Assembly: GCA_037974665.1 (NCBI GenBank)
Contig: CM075768.1
Span: 2,940,501 to 3,004,500, forward strand
DNA length: 64,000 nucleotides
Source: Ehretia macrophylla
Taxonomy: Eukaryota > Streptophyta > Magnoliopsida > Boraginales > Ehretiaceae
Direction: 5' to 3'
Part shown: positions 33,224-46,718 of the stretch, piece after piece
How the letters are laid out: every line of letters begins with the position of its first letter
Position numbering within the stretch: position 1 is the stretch's first letter
Position numbers and translations under genes: made by a program
The notes under the pieces: model-generated
What the model saw: only the letters and a program-made list of their open reading frames with translations
Database searches by the model: none
Told to the model about the DNA's origin: nothing

Positions 33224-36200
33224 ATGCAGAGGCTGACCACCAGGCGCTCTGTTTCCGCTATCTTGCGCAGTGGTGGCGGCGGGTCGCGTCGCACAACTGC
33301 TGTCGCCGCCGCTTCAAATCTTCTCAATGCATCATTGGTAAACACTCATTGCGTCAATTACTTCTAAATTTTTAATCTATCTTTTCACATTTCTTTTATT
33401 TTTATTCAAAAAGTTTTCATTTCATAGTGTAACAAAATTTGATATAATAATATTATATTGATGTGTAACAATATGATAGAGAAAATTTTAATATATCTTT
33501 AATTTAATTCAAAAAATTATTATTTTTTGTTTTTGTTTTGTTTGTATTTTATTGTTTTGAAGGATGAGGGTGGAAATGTTTTTGATAACAAAATGAGATG
33601 GTACTCGGTGTTAAGCAAGAGGCACAACAACCTCACCGCTGCCAACTATAATCCTTTTCTGGGCTGTCGTCGATACGAATCAACTGCAGCAGAAGCAGCA
33701 TCCTCTGCTGAAAAATACGAGTACCAAGCAGAGGTACGCTGAGTAACGAGTTGCATTTTTCATTGTAAATAAAATGATTGGTTAAAGGACTGACTCTGTA
33801 TTCGTGTTTGTGATAATAGGTTAGCCGTCTTATGGATCTGATTGTTAACAGTTTATACAGCAATAAGGAGGTGTTCCTCCGGGAACTAGTCAGGCATGTC
33901 TTCCCTTTACCTGTCTCAAATGACTCTTGAGAACGCCCGTGTATAACATGAATATTTCTAATGAGTCTTGAGAACACCCGTGTATAGCATGAATATTTCA
34001 ATTTGTGAATACATATTCGTGTCTCTAAAAGCTCTTTTGTGTGTCCTTATGCTATATTGATTGACTCTTAATTTTTGGTCAATACTTAATTCTTTTTTCT
34101 TCAATTTTCTTTTTTTGTTTTTAGTGAAAATTTTCTGAACTACTCAAGACTACAGGATCATCAATTAATATTTGAGTTACAAGTTATTTGCAAGACGCCT
34201 ATTGAACTTATTTTATTTTATTTTTTATTCAATGCTGATACTTTTCTCTGTCATACATACGCGTACTGAATAAACCAACTTCTGAACATAAGCCTATAGT
34301 AACACACTATAAAGGAGAAATATTAGAGAGGTCCATTTGTAATGGCAATTAATGTCCATCATATAGAAACTCAGTTATAACAAATTAAAGTGAAGGAAAA
34401 GGGATATCCTTTGTCTTGAAAGGGCTTGCAATATGAGTTGTTGGTGTTCTTTCTGATCTTGAATGCATTCTTTCATCATTTTCCCCTCTTCCCTGCATCA
34501 TTCAGTTCCTGTGGTTTTCCACTCATTTTTATGGATCTTAAGTGTACTTTTCTTCTTTTCACTGTGCATATGTTAAGCACTTTGGGTATATTATCTTGGT
34601 ATTTGTCTTGTATGTGCATTACTTTTCTCAAGTGGTTTGCTTTATCTAGTAGTCTTTCCCGATGAGCAAATGAAAATTTATGGGAATTACCAAGTGTTAT
34701 GGTGCCAGATCTTCTGCCAAAATAAGCATGGAATTCCTATATAATTTACAAGGTTTCGGTTGATTTGCTCATTCTAATGTTTGTTGCAGAGCACTTGGTA
34801 GAATGTTATATGCCTATGTGTCCAAACAAATGTGCTTTTCTGACAAGAAATTGAATTTTTTATCTTATGACAGCAATGCAAGTGATGCCTTGGACAAGCT
34901 GAGGTTTCTTAGTGTTACAGAGCCTGGACTTTTGAAGGATGCTGTTGATCTTGACATCCGTATCCAAACTGATAAAGATAATGGAATAATCACGATCATG
35001 TATGCTTCACGGATTAATGAGTACTGTCTTGTCTCTTGTGTACTCAGTACAGTTGTGACTTTATGTTCTTTATTCAGTGATACAGGGATTGGTATGACCC
35101 GCCAAGAACTTGTTGATTGCCTCGGTACCATTGCGCAAAGTGGGACTGCAAAATTCTTGAAATCACTGAAGGTCTGTTTCTTTGTCGTGGTAACTTGCAT
35201 TATGATAAGGTTTATAATCATGACTTAATTATGAGAAATACATTATGTGACAGGAAAGTAAGGATGCTGGTGCTGATAGTAATCTAATTGGTCAATTTGG
35301 TGTGGGATTTTATTCAGCCTTTCTTGTTTCTGAAAGGGTATGGGTACTTCCGAAGTGATATTGCTTACTCCATGTAATCTTCAATTTTAATAGCGATATT
35401 TTAATGGGGTCCCTGAATGTGATTATATTGTTTTTGGAAGGTTGAAGTCTCAACGAAAAGCCCAAAGTCTGATAAGCAATATGTATGGGAAGGAGAGGCC
35501 AATTCTAGCTCCTATACCATCCGGGAGGAGACAGACCCTGCAAAGCTCATCCCTAGAGGAACTCGGCTTACATTATTTCTTAAGGTTGGTGAATAAATTT
35601 TGTGAATAAGGATTCTTACCTGGCTCTTGTTCACCAAATCCTCTTTCAAGCTAACCTTCATCTTTCTTAATCTTAGCGCAATGACAAAGGTTTTGCACAT
35701 CCAGAGAGAATTCAGAAGCTCGTGAAAAACTATTCACAATTTGTTTCATTTCCAATTTACACCTGGCAAGAGAAAGGATACACGAAAGAGGTATGGACTT
35801 CTCCATTGTCTTCTTAGTTTCTGAGACATCATGGCTATCAGTTTAGTGCCCATGCAACTCATTGTTATCCCGTAACTGAAAGCTCCAGGAAAAGCCAGTT
35901 GTAATGTTCTTCGACTGCCTTTAAGCTTCTTGAAGGATCTGGTGGTTGTCTAATGTAGTTAGAGATGCATCTTTTTCCTTCTGAACATCTTTTGGTATTT
36001 AACTGTTTCAGGTTGAGGTCGATGAGGATCCAGCTGAGGCCAAGAAAGATGAACAAGATGGAAATGCGGAGGTAATGGTTTTCTAAAATTACCGATTCAT
36101 GGATGCAGAAATATATCTTTTGGCTTCAGAAATTAGGTTTTGCAGGACATAGTGATTATTCTCTTTTTTCTATCATGTTAACAGAAGAAGAAAAAGACCA

Positions 36201-39200
36201 AGACCGTAGTTGAGAAATACTGGGATTGGGAGCTCTCTAATGAAACTCAGCCAATATGGGTGAGCCTTCAAGTGCTATTTTGTGATGCTCATTTTTCCAT
36301 TGGATTGTTTACCGTGGAGAACAATGGTATAACTATCCTTCTGCTCCTTGCAGCTTCGAAATCCCAAGGAAGTTTCAACTGAGGAATATAATGAATTCTA
36401 CAAGAACACCTTCAACGAATACTTGGAGCCTCTTGCCTCATCGCATTTTACAACTGAGGTATTACATATTATCTTGATGTCTGAAATCAAGGTTCCAGTG
36501 TAGCCAATTGTCCTTAATTGAATATCCTACAAATATTTACATGTTGAGTCTTGGTTACATTTTGTATTAAAAGAGACTTCAGTTACAATATGGAACCCAT
36601 GGCATATTACCATATATGCAATTGTGAAGACAATTGGGTGACCTGGAAGGCAAGCAACCTCATTAAGATTGATCTTGTATTAAGAACGGTCAAATATTTA
36701 TCTATAGTTACCTTTTCTATATTCTGGTTCCTGATCACTTAACAAGTATTGTACTTTCATCTTTTGTTGGTTTAGGGTGAAGTGGAGTTCAGGTCTATAC
36801 TCTATGTACCTTCTGTTGCTCCCATGGGAAAGGATGACATAATAAATCCCAAGACAAAGAATATTAGGCTCTATGTTAAAAGGGTGTTTATTTCTGATGA
36901 CTTTGACGGTGAATTGGTAAGAGAATACTCAAATTCTTACAGGAGACAGTTTAGCGGTTTCTAACTAATTGATATTCATTTTCATTTGTGTTGACCAGTT
37001 CCCTCGATATCTTAGCTTCATTAAAGGTGTTGTTGACTCAAATGACCTCCCACTTAATGTCTCACGTGAAATTCTGCAAGAAAGTCGTATTGTAAGTGCA
37101 TTCTTGCATTGTCTTGTGCTTCTTGTGGTGCCAAGAAAAACCTTCTGATCTAAGTTGTAACATTCCTTTCTTTCTATTATGTAAGGTACGCATCATGAAG
37201 AAGCGTTTGGTGCGGAAGGCGTTTGACATGATCAGAGGCATAGCTGATAGCGAGAATAGAGATGTATGCTTCCTGCATGCTGAAGAATCCATCATGATTT
37301 TCCTTTTCAGAATATGAAATGCTCGCTGTTTTCTTTAGCCTGAGTTTGATGCTAGTGTACATCAAAATGCATACCTCAGCCATTGTCATTTGTGCAGGAT
37401 TATGAGAAGTTCTGGGAGAACTTTGGGAAACACATAAAATTAGGCTGCATTGAAGATCGTGAAAACCACAAGCGTCTTGCACCGCTACTAAGATTTTTCT
37501 CTTCTCAAAGTGAAGAGGAGCTGATCAGCTTGGATGAATATGTTGCAAATATGAAACCTGACCAGAAGGATGTCTATTATATTGCTCATGATAGTGTCAA
37601 CAGCGCAAAGAAATTACCCTTCCTTGAGAAATTTCTAGAGAAAGATCTTGAAGTATGGGATTTATCACTTCTCATTTTCCCTGTTGTCTCTGTGTTTAGA
37701 TTTTGTCATCATATTGTTTTGTGTTTTTATGCAGGTGCTGTTTTTGGTAGATCCCATTGACGAGGTTGCCATCCAAAATCTTAAATCATATCAGGAGAAA
37801 AACTTCGTTGATATCAGCAAAGAAGATCTCGATCTTGGTTAGTTCATTCTTACTTTGTCATCTATTTGTTGGCTATGTTTGATGAGCCTGACCTAGTTAT
37901 TCTTCTAACTTGAATTTTGAATTATTAAAAGTTTGGTCCTCTTGTCATATTGCAAAATTATTATTTTTCTTCTTTTTTTGTCCTCTGCCACCACCCACCC
38001 CAACACACACACACAAGAAAGAAAAGGAAAAGAAATCATGCTTTTGCTGCAAGTAGCCAAATCTGTGCATTTGCGCATAGTGACCTATACTCAGTTGAAA
38101 ATGTCTTCTTCATTCAGTCGCCTGCCGCTATTTTCAGTTTCAACCTATTCAACTTATGAACTTCTGAAAATTTTTAGGAGATAAAAATGAGGAGAAAGAA
38201 AAGGAAATGAAGCAGGAATATGGTCCAACTTGTGATTGGATTAAGAAAAGATTGGGTGACAAAGTGGCCAGTGTTCAAATATCTAATCGCCTGAGTTCAT
38301 CTCCTTGTGTCCTTGTGTCTGGGAAGTTTGGTTGGTCAGCCAATATGGAGAGGTGAGATTGGCTTGTTTTCATTGAAAACTTTCGCAATGTTTGTGTTTC
38401 TTATTTTTCTTTTTTATTTTTGTGCTGATTTTACTCTTTTCTTAAATTTGTATGAATTTGTTTTGCAGGTTGATGAAGGCACAAACTATGGGTGATAATT
38501 CCAGCTTGGAGTTCATGAGAAGCAGGAGAGTCTTTGAGATCAATCCTGAACATCTAGTCATCAAAACACTAACTGTATGATGCTTCTGTAAAATGATGAA
38601 AATATTTTTTCTTCCTATATTTGTTGCTAAACTGTACTCAAACCTTTTTAAACTTTCTGTTTCATGAAGGCTGCATACAAGAATAGTCCAAATGATGAAG
38701 AAGCCTTGAGAGCAATCGATCTCTTGTATGATGCAGCTTTGGTCTCCAGTGGCTTCACAGTAAGTTTTACCTATCTCTCTCTATCTTGCCTTCTTTTATG
38801 GTTTGAGGTCTAACGTAAATCTTGATATGGCTTCACTCTAATTATGGATAGTAGTTGAACAGAAAGCTAGACATTTGGTAAAGTATTCTCATAGGTGTCG
38901 TCCTCCACCTAAGTTGTTCAAGCATTTTTCTGAAAATTCTTCATACTCGAAGATCTCTGTGGATAAACTTCAAAGATTTCCTGGGTGTTCTGCCCATTCA
39001 TGATATATGCCTTGCTACTGGGGCTGAACCTGGTTTGCAAGTGTTAAGTGATTACCTTATCTAAAAGTTTAAGTTGTTAGAGATGAATTTATTATGTTAT
39101 TTATTATATTCAACACGCCTCCACAAGTGCAGGCAGAGTTAAGTTTTAATGTTTTAAATGTGTGGCGGTGAGTTTTGAACCTAGTAGTACTTAGGTTCTG

Positions 39201-40664
39201 ATACCATATTAAGTGGACCACTTCATCTAAAAGCTCAAACTGTTAGAGAGGGGTTTATTATATTATTTATTATATTCAACAAGAAGAAAACTAAAGAATG
39301 TTTTCATAGTTGCCAATGACGCATTTTAACATGATAACATGATCTTTGGCAAGAAAACTAAAGAATTATTAAGTGTACCTCGATTAGTGAGTGGTGGATC
39401 CAAGGTAACAAAAAGCAAAGACCTAAGAAGGCAGTAAAGAACCTTCTGGGACTACCATCAGCAATGACAGAGATATAAATGTTCAATAACTTGCAAGAGG
39501 TTCATATTTTGATTTCAATACTGGTATTTTATCATGATACTCATGGATAGTAGGGATATTCTAGTCCCTTGTTTGGTTACAAGATTATTATGCCTTAATA
39601 GACTTGGATCAAAAAGCAAATAACTTGGGTAAGTGCCTATTTAAATCATATTCTGAGGGCCATTCCAGTCAGTTTAGAATTTCTGTTCGGATCCAGATGA
39701 AAAAGTAAAGTTTTGGATGAAAAAGATTTTTGGCAGAACTCTATTTAAATCATATTCTGAGGGCATTTCTCTTAGTTTTAGCAATTTAAAACCTTTATAT
39801 GTTTTGAACTCTAAATCTCCTCACGTGTGATCTCTCATACTCAACAAGTCATGTTACTGTTTCACTGATTAAATAACTTGTCCACAAATAGCAAGGCGCC
39901 AACTAGGTTATCTCGGCCTGGTTATTATGCACTATATGTACTTTATTTTTCTTTGTAGGAGATGGGTAGGTTCTTTCTGGTGTGAAATGAAATCTCTATT
40001 TCCTATATAAGATCAACATTTTTATCTTCCAACTAGTTAGAAGGGATGGTGCGGGTTTGAATTAGATGTGGGACTCTTCTTGGTTTCATGCTTACCTCGT
40101 ATGATTAATTCATATGCGTGTCTGACGGTAAATTATAAACACATACGGGGATACATCCAAAAAGAAACCCGAATTCGATCCATTACCTGGATTATTTTGT
40201 TTCTGTGAGCAATCCCAAACCTTCTTCGCCAAAATGGATTATAACTGCGGTGACTATGGCATATCTGTTATACCTGGACTGGGAAAAGTTGTCAAATATA
40301 CAAAGTAAATACGTAGGCCCATAGTCCAATTACTTTCTTAACTTGTTTTACTGGTCATATAATATATATGGTGCTTTTAAATCGTTAAGTAGTAAGAAGG
40401 AAAATAGATGGCAGCTATACCATTTCATTTGATAAACCTTCTCTTTTAGTTTCTCCCGGTTTAGTCACTTCATTTGCTTTGCAGCCTGAGAATCCGGCAC
40501 AGCTCGGAGGGAAAATCTACGATATGATGAGTATGGCTCTTTCAGGCAAATGGGGAACATCTGCGGGCGGGTCTCAGGAGCCAGTTAATTCCGGATCTCA
40601 AACACCAGAGATAGTTGAGGCTGAGGTGGTTGAGCCTGCTGATGAAGCTGGTGGTCAGAAATGA
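33224..40664 (+). CDS. HSP90-6: Mitochondrial heat shock protein 90 (HSP90-6, TRAP1-like), 20 exons
   Basis: ATP-driven chaperone of the mitochondrial matrix. Exons: 33224-33337, 33563-33733, 33820-33893, 34874-34999, 35078-35171, about 35254-35337, 35441-35584, 35677-35790, 36012-36071, 36185-36259, 36354-36458, 36776-36916, 36999-37091, 37186-37263, 37398-37652, 37735-37837, 38178-38352, 38469-38574, 38670-38759, 40485-40664; 793 aa, close to Arabidopsis Hsp89.1 (about 799). The Arg/Ser-rich N-terminus ([14 protein letters not shown]) is a targeting peptide. ATPase motifs: [10 protein letters not shown] (120-129), DTGIGM (163-168), [11 protein letters not shown] (206-216); middle-domain Arg in [10 protein letters not shown] (R457). 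The tail [15 protein letters not shown] has no MEEVD or KDEL, as expected for the organelle form. The start at 33224 is chosen by conservation. The intron 3 donor is GC, not GT. Exon 7's start is set by phase (plus or minus 2 bp). Confidence 0.95.
33919..34000. repeat. 41-bp tandem duplication in HSP90-6 intron 3
   Basis: Two copies of AATGACTCTTGAGAAC...AATATTTC (33919-33959 and 33960-34000), about 4 differences, starting 26 bases after the GC donor. Confidence 0.8.
39050..39290. repeat. Imperfect direct repeat in HSP90-6 intron 19
   Basis: TTATCTAAAAGTTTAAG...TTATTATATTCAACA near 39056-39113 recurs as CATCTAAAAGCTCAAA...TTATATTCAACA near 39227-39282, with ATACCATATTAAGTGGACC between. It looks like a dispersed plant repeat of unknown class. 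The rest of this 1.7-kb intron shows nothing. Confidence 0.45.
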
Positions 40665-41759
40665 TAAAAGAGAGAGATTTGTTTTTTACCCCATGCCATT
40701 GTATACAAAGTTAAAAGAGTTGGTAGATTGATTTTCAGTGTTCATCAAGGGCATTTTAGTTTATATGAAGATACATTTCAATATAATTCCATGTCATATC
40801 TTATTTCTTTTATTCCCTTATCATCTGAAAACCTTGTTCAAACATGAAGGGTATATAAACTAGGGGAGGGGACATATCAAGTGTTTGATTAAAAGACACA
40901 TTGAGAGTTTTACCGGTGAAAAATGGGCGGTTTTGGATGAAATGATAATATAATTAGATGTTATGAGTTTGAAATATGTTTTAATTTTTGGTTATAAACT
41001 AATTATATAGGTAATGATGAAATGCTTTTACTAATTAACAACACCTGTTGGCTCTTGTGCTAAACAAGAGCTTGAAATGGGGGACCAATCTCGTAAATGA
41101 AAACCTAGCGGCTACTTTTAGACACAGCTGGCCTCAGCATGATTGAGGGCGGTCAAGCGTTAGGAAGTAGAAGCTCAAGTGGGTCCCACAGTCGTGACGT
41201 TGACGTGTCGCCCGTTGATGGATTCTCTAACTTTTGTTTTTTGTCGTACGCACAGTGAACAAAGCTGATTTTCTCATTACCTAGCTGTCTTGGGTCCCAC
41301 AACTTGGTTCACGGCTCCCAAGAAACTAATTGATTGCTATCGCTTTTAAGCTTGGAGTTCAAACTGACACTGGCATGACCAAAAAAAAAAAAAAAAAAAC
41401 TGAGATTGGCTAGTTTTATCATTTTCTATAAACCACAGTTCATGGATTTTTCATATTCAAAATTAATCCATACCGACTTGAGAGGTTTTCTTGGTAAAGC
41501 AAAAACCAGGCTTTACGGAGACGAGGATTTTTTACGTTGAGCTTTACGCTGAATCTTAAAATTTTATTGACCGAAAAAATGAATCTTAATTTTTTTTTTT
41601 TTTTTGTGGACTCGGCTTCAACCTATATAATCAAAACTAGTTCCAGGAAACAATTACAAAGTCAATCAAAAGGAAGTGATCTTATCCGAATTACACGAGT
41701 AACTCAATCCACGTGCTTGAAAGACTGGATATATATGAAAGACAGAAGAAAACGCGAAC
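40665..41759. other. Intergenic region between HSP90-6 and retrotransposon F
   Basis: 3' UTR then AT-rich DNA; A-tract at 41380-41399, T-tract at about 41590-41606. Nothing else recognised. Confidence 0.6.
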
Positions 41760-42340
41760 TGTGAAGGATGGAGGAAGACCGCCAATCACAATCAGAAAGG
41801 CCCCTGAAAGCATCGACAATAGACACTATCTCATATTCTATAATACATTGAAATCTAGATTCTACTTGACGAGGGGGTACCCGAGCCCAAAACAGCATTA
41901 CAGGGTCACCTCCCGACCTGAAGCACCTGACCCGATCCATAATTGACCCATGTGAACCCCAACGGTTATGCCAGCCTTTCAGATGGGACATAAAGTCAAT
42001 GCCAAGCTCGGACCAGGGGGTAATGACTCTGTCCATTGGGTGATAGCTTTGTCTAGCGGACATATGACGCGGGCAGACTGGTGGCGTGTCAGGCAGCATT
42101 AGGCATTAATTGCTGCTGGATCCGAGATTAGTATAAATAGAGCTCACCACTGCATTTATGAGGTAACTCGTACCATTAATACTTTCAACTACTATTGCTC
42201 AACTCGGACAAACTAATCACTCTCACACCCGAGGAAAAAACACGGGTCGTTACTCTCGCTTTTTCTTCCCTTCCTTGTGTAGGTCCAGGTACTGAGCTCG
42301 GATCCTTCAGCTCGGGCAATCGGAAGTTCCATCCTTGACA
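41760..42340 (+). repeat. 5' LTR of element F
   Basis: Begins TGTGAAGGATGGA and ends TCCATCCTTGACA, inverted repeats of each other with one change. TATAAATAG at about 42131 is its TATA box. Confidence 0.85.
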
Positions 42341-42360
42341 GTTTGGCGCCGTCTGTGGGA
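42341..42360 (+). other. Primer-binding site of element F
   Basis: GTTTGGCGCCGTCTGTGGGA, the form typical of Tat/Athila-type gypsy elements and unlike the Met-tRNA site used by E and G. Confidence 0.8.
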
Positions 42361-42405
42361 ATCGGGTAATTCTATTTCTCTTCCACCACCCACTGAGAAA
42401 CCACC

Positions 42406-42907
42406 ATGGTACAAACCAGGAGTCAAAGCGTGTCGGTAGAAGACTCGCCCACCTTGGACGAGGGTCTCGAAACCGCTCAGGCACCTAGCCACAACCCTAT
42501 CTAGACCGACGTTGGTACGAGCCAACGCATACACTTAGCCTCACAAACTATCCCACCTAGAGATGCCAATTTCACGACCAACTTGGCCCAGAAATGAAGC
42601 TGATGTTCAGGATGTTCGAAGAGCTCAACGAGCAGGTAGCGCAGTTAGCGACGGACCAACCAGCCTCCCCCCTCCCCTTCCCCCGGGCCATGGCACCACA
42701 ATAGACGCAACCCTAGTTTCGCATGCTAGACCTAGGACAAACTTGGGCACAAAATGGCAAGGAAGGTTCTCCTGAGCCCGTTGGCCGACTCGAAGGGACC
42801 AGGAATAGGAGAACCATTCACATTGACCCCGAGCAGGCTAAAACTGCAGTTGCCGTAGCCAAAGACATTAACCAGCTCAGCGTCAGTCCACTTTCTTCTG
42901 AGGTCCT
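42406..42907 (+). pseudogene. Gag N-terminal part of element F
   Basis: The ATG at 42406 gives MVQTRSQSVSVE, stopped by TAG at 42502. Later frames give MFRMFEELNEQVAQLA and, to 42907, AKDINQLSVSPLSSEVL, the edge of the retrotransposon gag core. The core itself is missing, lost at the G insertion. Confidence 0.75.
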
Positions 42908-45550
42908 TGTAATGACTCTATCTCTCGCGGAATCAAATCCCCGATCCCATTCCCAAAGGCACGAAAAATAAGAGAAAACGAACAGAGTTTTCCCTATACA
43001 TAGGCCAAACCAAAAACTTGCACGCAGAAGAATCATCCCAAAACACATCCACAACATATATATAATAAGTTTCATCCTTGGTTCATATTATGATTCTAGC
43101 TTTCTTTTTCTTTTAGACAAGTTACATACATGGATTGAGACTTAAACAATACTAATCAAATGCCTTTACTAAGTTATCATACCACTCTAATCAACTCTTA
43201 ATTCAAACTTTAATTACATCTCTTTACATAACAATTACATTCGAGATCAAAAAATAAAATACGAACCAGGATATCCAATTTTACTTTACATAAATTCACA
43301 TAAGACATCCAACCAATGCTATAAACAATCAAGGGAACACTTGATCTTTCTTTTCTATCTCTCAAGACTAACTCCGCCAAGCCTGTAAAACGTTAGAAAG
43401 AGGGGTGAGCAAAACACTATTGCTTAGTGAGGGAGGGACCAATTATCTGGGAAGCTTTCGAAAATATTTCGTGCAATGCAAACAAGCAATTATAAAGTTA
43501 AATAACAATACTAGATAAATAAGAAAATATTCAACTAAACAATACACCTTTAAAGGACACAGGAGGACAAGCACAAAAACAACCACGAGAATACGACATT
43601 AATACGAGGCAACATTCAAGAATATGAAACTAGATAACATGTATAAAAGGATACGATTCCGATTAACCCCATACACTCTAGGTTTATAATCATGATCTCG
43701 AACCACGAACCACGAACCATGAGCATGATCAATTTGCCGGCATAACCCCAATCACTCCAATGGGTGTACTCCGGATGTACTCCGAAATCCTACGACCCAA
43801 CACCCCCTAGTGATCTCCGGACCAGGCGTGTGAGGGATTAGAGCACGGAGGTTGAATACTCACTGGCAAGCCCACTGCCGCCCAGCGACTAATCAACATA
43901 TTTTCCCTGACGATATGGTTGCGCAACCACGATACGATTCACACAAGATAACATAATCGAGATAATTCAATAAACACATAATCGAGGGACAACAAAATAG
44001 GTTGTCCTTGCACGTACGGTACAATTAATAAGCAATATAAACAATATAAACAAGAGATCATGCATTTTCATTCAATTCATATCAAGGTATACATGCAATC
44101 CAACTCACGAGACTTCCCCGATTAGATAAACCATCTATTCAAGTTTACTTAGACGCTTAACTAGTCAATTCCGAAGCAACTACTAATAACCAATTCAATT
44201 TTCTATAACTAACCCTTTACACTCTCTAGCAATTCTACAAGTTATCTATCAATGATGACACATTATGAGCTTACTAGACACACCACAAACACTAATGAAC
44301 CACAACTAAGCTTCCTAAAGCACACAACATACACACTAGACCCAAAACACATAAATGCCCCTTTATGTTCAATAAATTCTAACTAAGTTCTAATCATATT
44401 TTAACGAGTTTAAGCACTAATCTAGACATTCTAGCACTTATGACACAAGATTTAAACATTAAACTAGGCATTTAACTCGTAAACTACAATAACCCCTTTA
44501 TGTTCAAACTCAATACACCAAGTTCTAAGCAAGTTCTAACCATTCTAGGCATCAATCTAGCTTCTAGAACACATATGATACATGTTTAAAGCATTAGAAT
44601 CATAAAACAACCATCTTATATGTAGGTTACTATTCATCATCTTCTACATTACGTCATTTGCAATTTCACATACAACTCTAACTATACATGCTACACAAGC
44701 TCAAAAGTCTACTCTACACATAAATATACTCTCATAGCATGCATATATATCTCCAATAACCATTAACTACATAATATCAAAAATTACACAAAGCTAGAAA
44801 ATCATAAGAATGACAATCAAGATGCATTCCCTCACCTAGTAGCTCTACTGATGCAAGGATATAACTTTAGAACACCTCCAAGCTCCTTGGATTGCTCCAA
44901 AAGATCATACCTTAGAAGAAATTTCCTTTCCTTTTTCTTCTTTCCTTGGCCGGCCATTCTTGGTCATTTTCTTTGATTTTTTTGATCACTTTTAGCTATT
45001 ATGGATACATATATATGCATATATGGGCTTGGGCTTAGTTTGGGTTGGGCTTAGTTTAATTAGCTTAGGTAGTTAATGGTGGCCCAAATGCTAGTTTAGT
45101 CTAACAATAACCCAAAAATATAAACTAGTTAATACTATTTATACAGGACACTAATATTTTTATATCTCAGACTCCCGACATGCTATGCACGTAAACTTTA
45201 TGAACGTATACTAGATATATGTCACGAAATATAGGAAAAATACGAAATTCGTAAAATAAAATACTTTAATTTTCACCCCGGGCTCAGGGCTCATTTTAAA
45301 ATAATGAAAACTAATTTATTAAATGTAAGAAAATAATTTCACATAATACAAACAAAAAAATGATAGGTTAATTATTTTATATAAATTAAATTAACATAGT
45401 TTGCACATTTTTTTAAGAAATATAAAATCATGTCAAGAAATGAATATAAATCATTAAGGTAAACACATAATTACATACAAGCACTTAAATAAACACATAA
45501 ATATATGTAAATAAGTTCTATTTACTATATGCTAGGTCCGGAGTGTCACA
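42908..45550 (-). repeat. Left (3') LTR of element G, full length
   Basis: Plus-strand text TGTAATGACTC...GAGTGTCA(CA). It holds the palindrome GGTTGCGCAACC at 43917-43928. No coding sequence. Confidence 0.8.
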
Positions 45551-46533
45551 CTCTCCCCCTTCAAACAATTGCGTCCTCACAATTCCTTCTTCACAAGTCA
45601 TTTCTTCTTAAGTTGCTTTGATTCTGATCCAGTGCACAAAATGAAACCCGAGAAGACACTGAATATGAAGCTGAGTAAGAAATCCAGATAAAATTACAGG
45701 TAACCTCTTCGAAGACAAACACTGATGAAAAATGACAAAACCATAATAGATTACCTGAGTTCTGACTATGAATCCCAAGATATCCTTGAAGAGAATCCAA
45801 ATGAAGAATACCGGAAGTAGAACAGAAGACCCGAGCACCGATTAAGAATTCCATTTGAAATACGATTCATCTGATAGAATATCATAGAGAAATACCCAAT
45901 AGAAAACCCGAGTAGAATATCGAGGAAGATACGAAATAAGAATCTGAACAAGAAATCTGTCTAAGAATCCCAAATAATGTCTCCGAAGATATTACCAGTA
46001 AAGAATGCCAAATAGGTATCCCAAACAAGATGTCATATAAAAATCCAAATAAGAGTGCTTATTAGAATTCCAAATAGACCTCCGAATAAAGGTACCAATC
46101 TCTGACATCGAGTACTGGTTGAAAATTCCAACAATATGTAAGAAGAGTTTAGCCGACAATAATACCAGACATGAAGGTCAATCGTTGATTTCCGAGCACT
46201 AATCTTCGATAGTTGATCAGCGGAGGAGAAGGTAAGAAATGGACTACACAATGTAGGGTTACTATGCAATGCAACACCGTTATCTCAAATAACGCACATA
46301 CCACATATTCGAAAACATTTGTACATCATGAGCACTTAATACACATTATATTCACATAAGACATTTTTAACACATTATGAACACGTAACACATTTTCATT
46401 CAAGAAAACACAAGTCTCACACACAAACACACATCTATCCAAGACACACTTCATATGCATGCACTCGAGGTTTGCTACTCGACAGATCGAGGACCCTATC
46501 CCTGCTGAGAGATAACTAAACTCTGATACCACT
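45551..46533 (-). other. Non-coding core of element G with degenerate short repeats
   Basis: About 45630-46110 is a loose reiteration of motifs such as AAGAATCC, CCGAAGA and CAAATA, with no clean period. It holds no protease, RT or gag motif in any frame. The primer site (TGGTATCAGAG on the minus strand) is at 46521-46531. Confidence 0.65.
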
Positions 46534-46686
46534 TGTAACGACCCGATCCTTCGCGGAATCAAGTCCCCGATCCTATTCCTAAAGGCACGAAAAATGAGAG
46601 AAAACGGACAGAGTTTCCCCTGTACTTAGGCCAAACAAAAAACCTACACGCAGAAGAATCATCCCAAAACCCATCCACAACATATA

Positions 46687-46718
<32 letters not shown>

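Noticed and set aside
35260-35460. Possible frameshift at HSP90-6 exon 7
   Set aside because: My base count at the acceptor differed by 2, but flanking phases and total length divisible by three support an intact exon; more likely my counting error.
43000-44800. A host gene within 43-45 kb
   Set aside because: No frame with motifs; the region is repeated at 46534-47820 and is LTR sequence.
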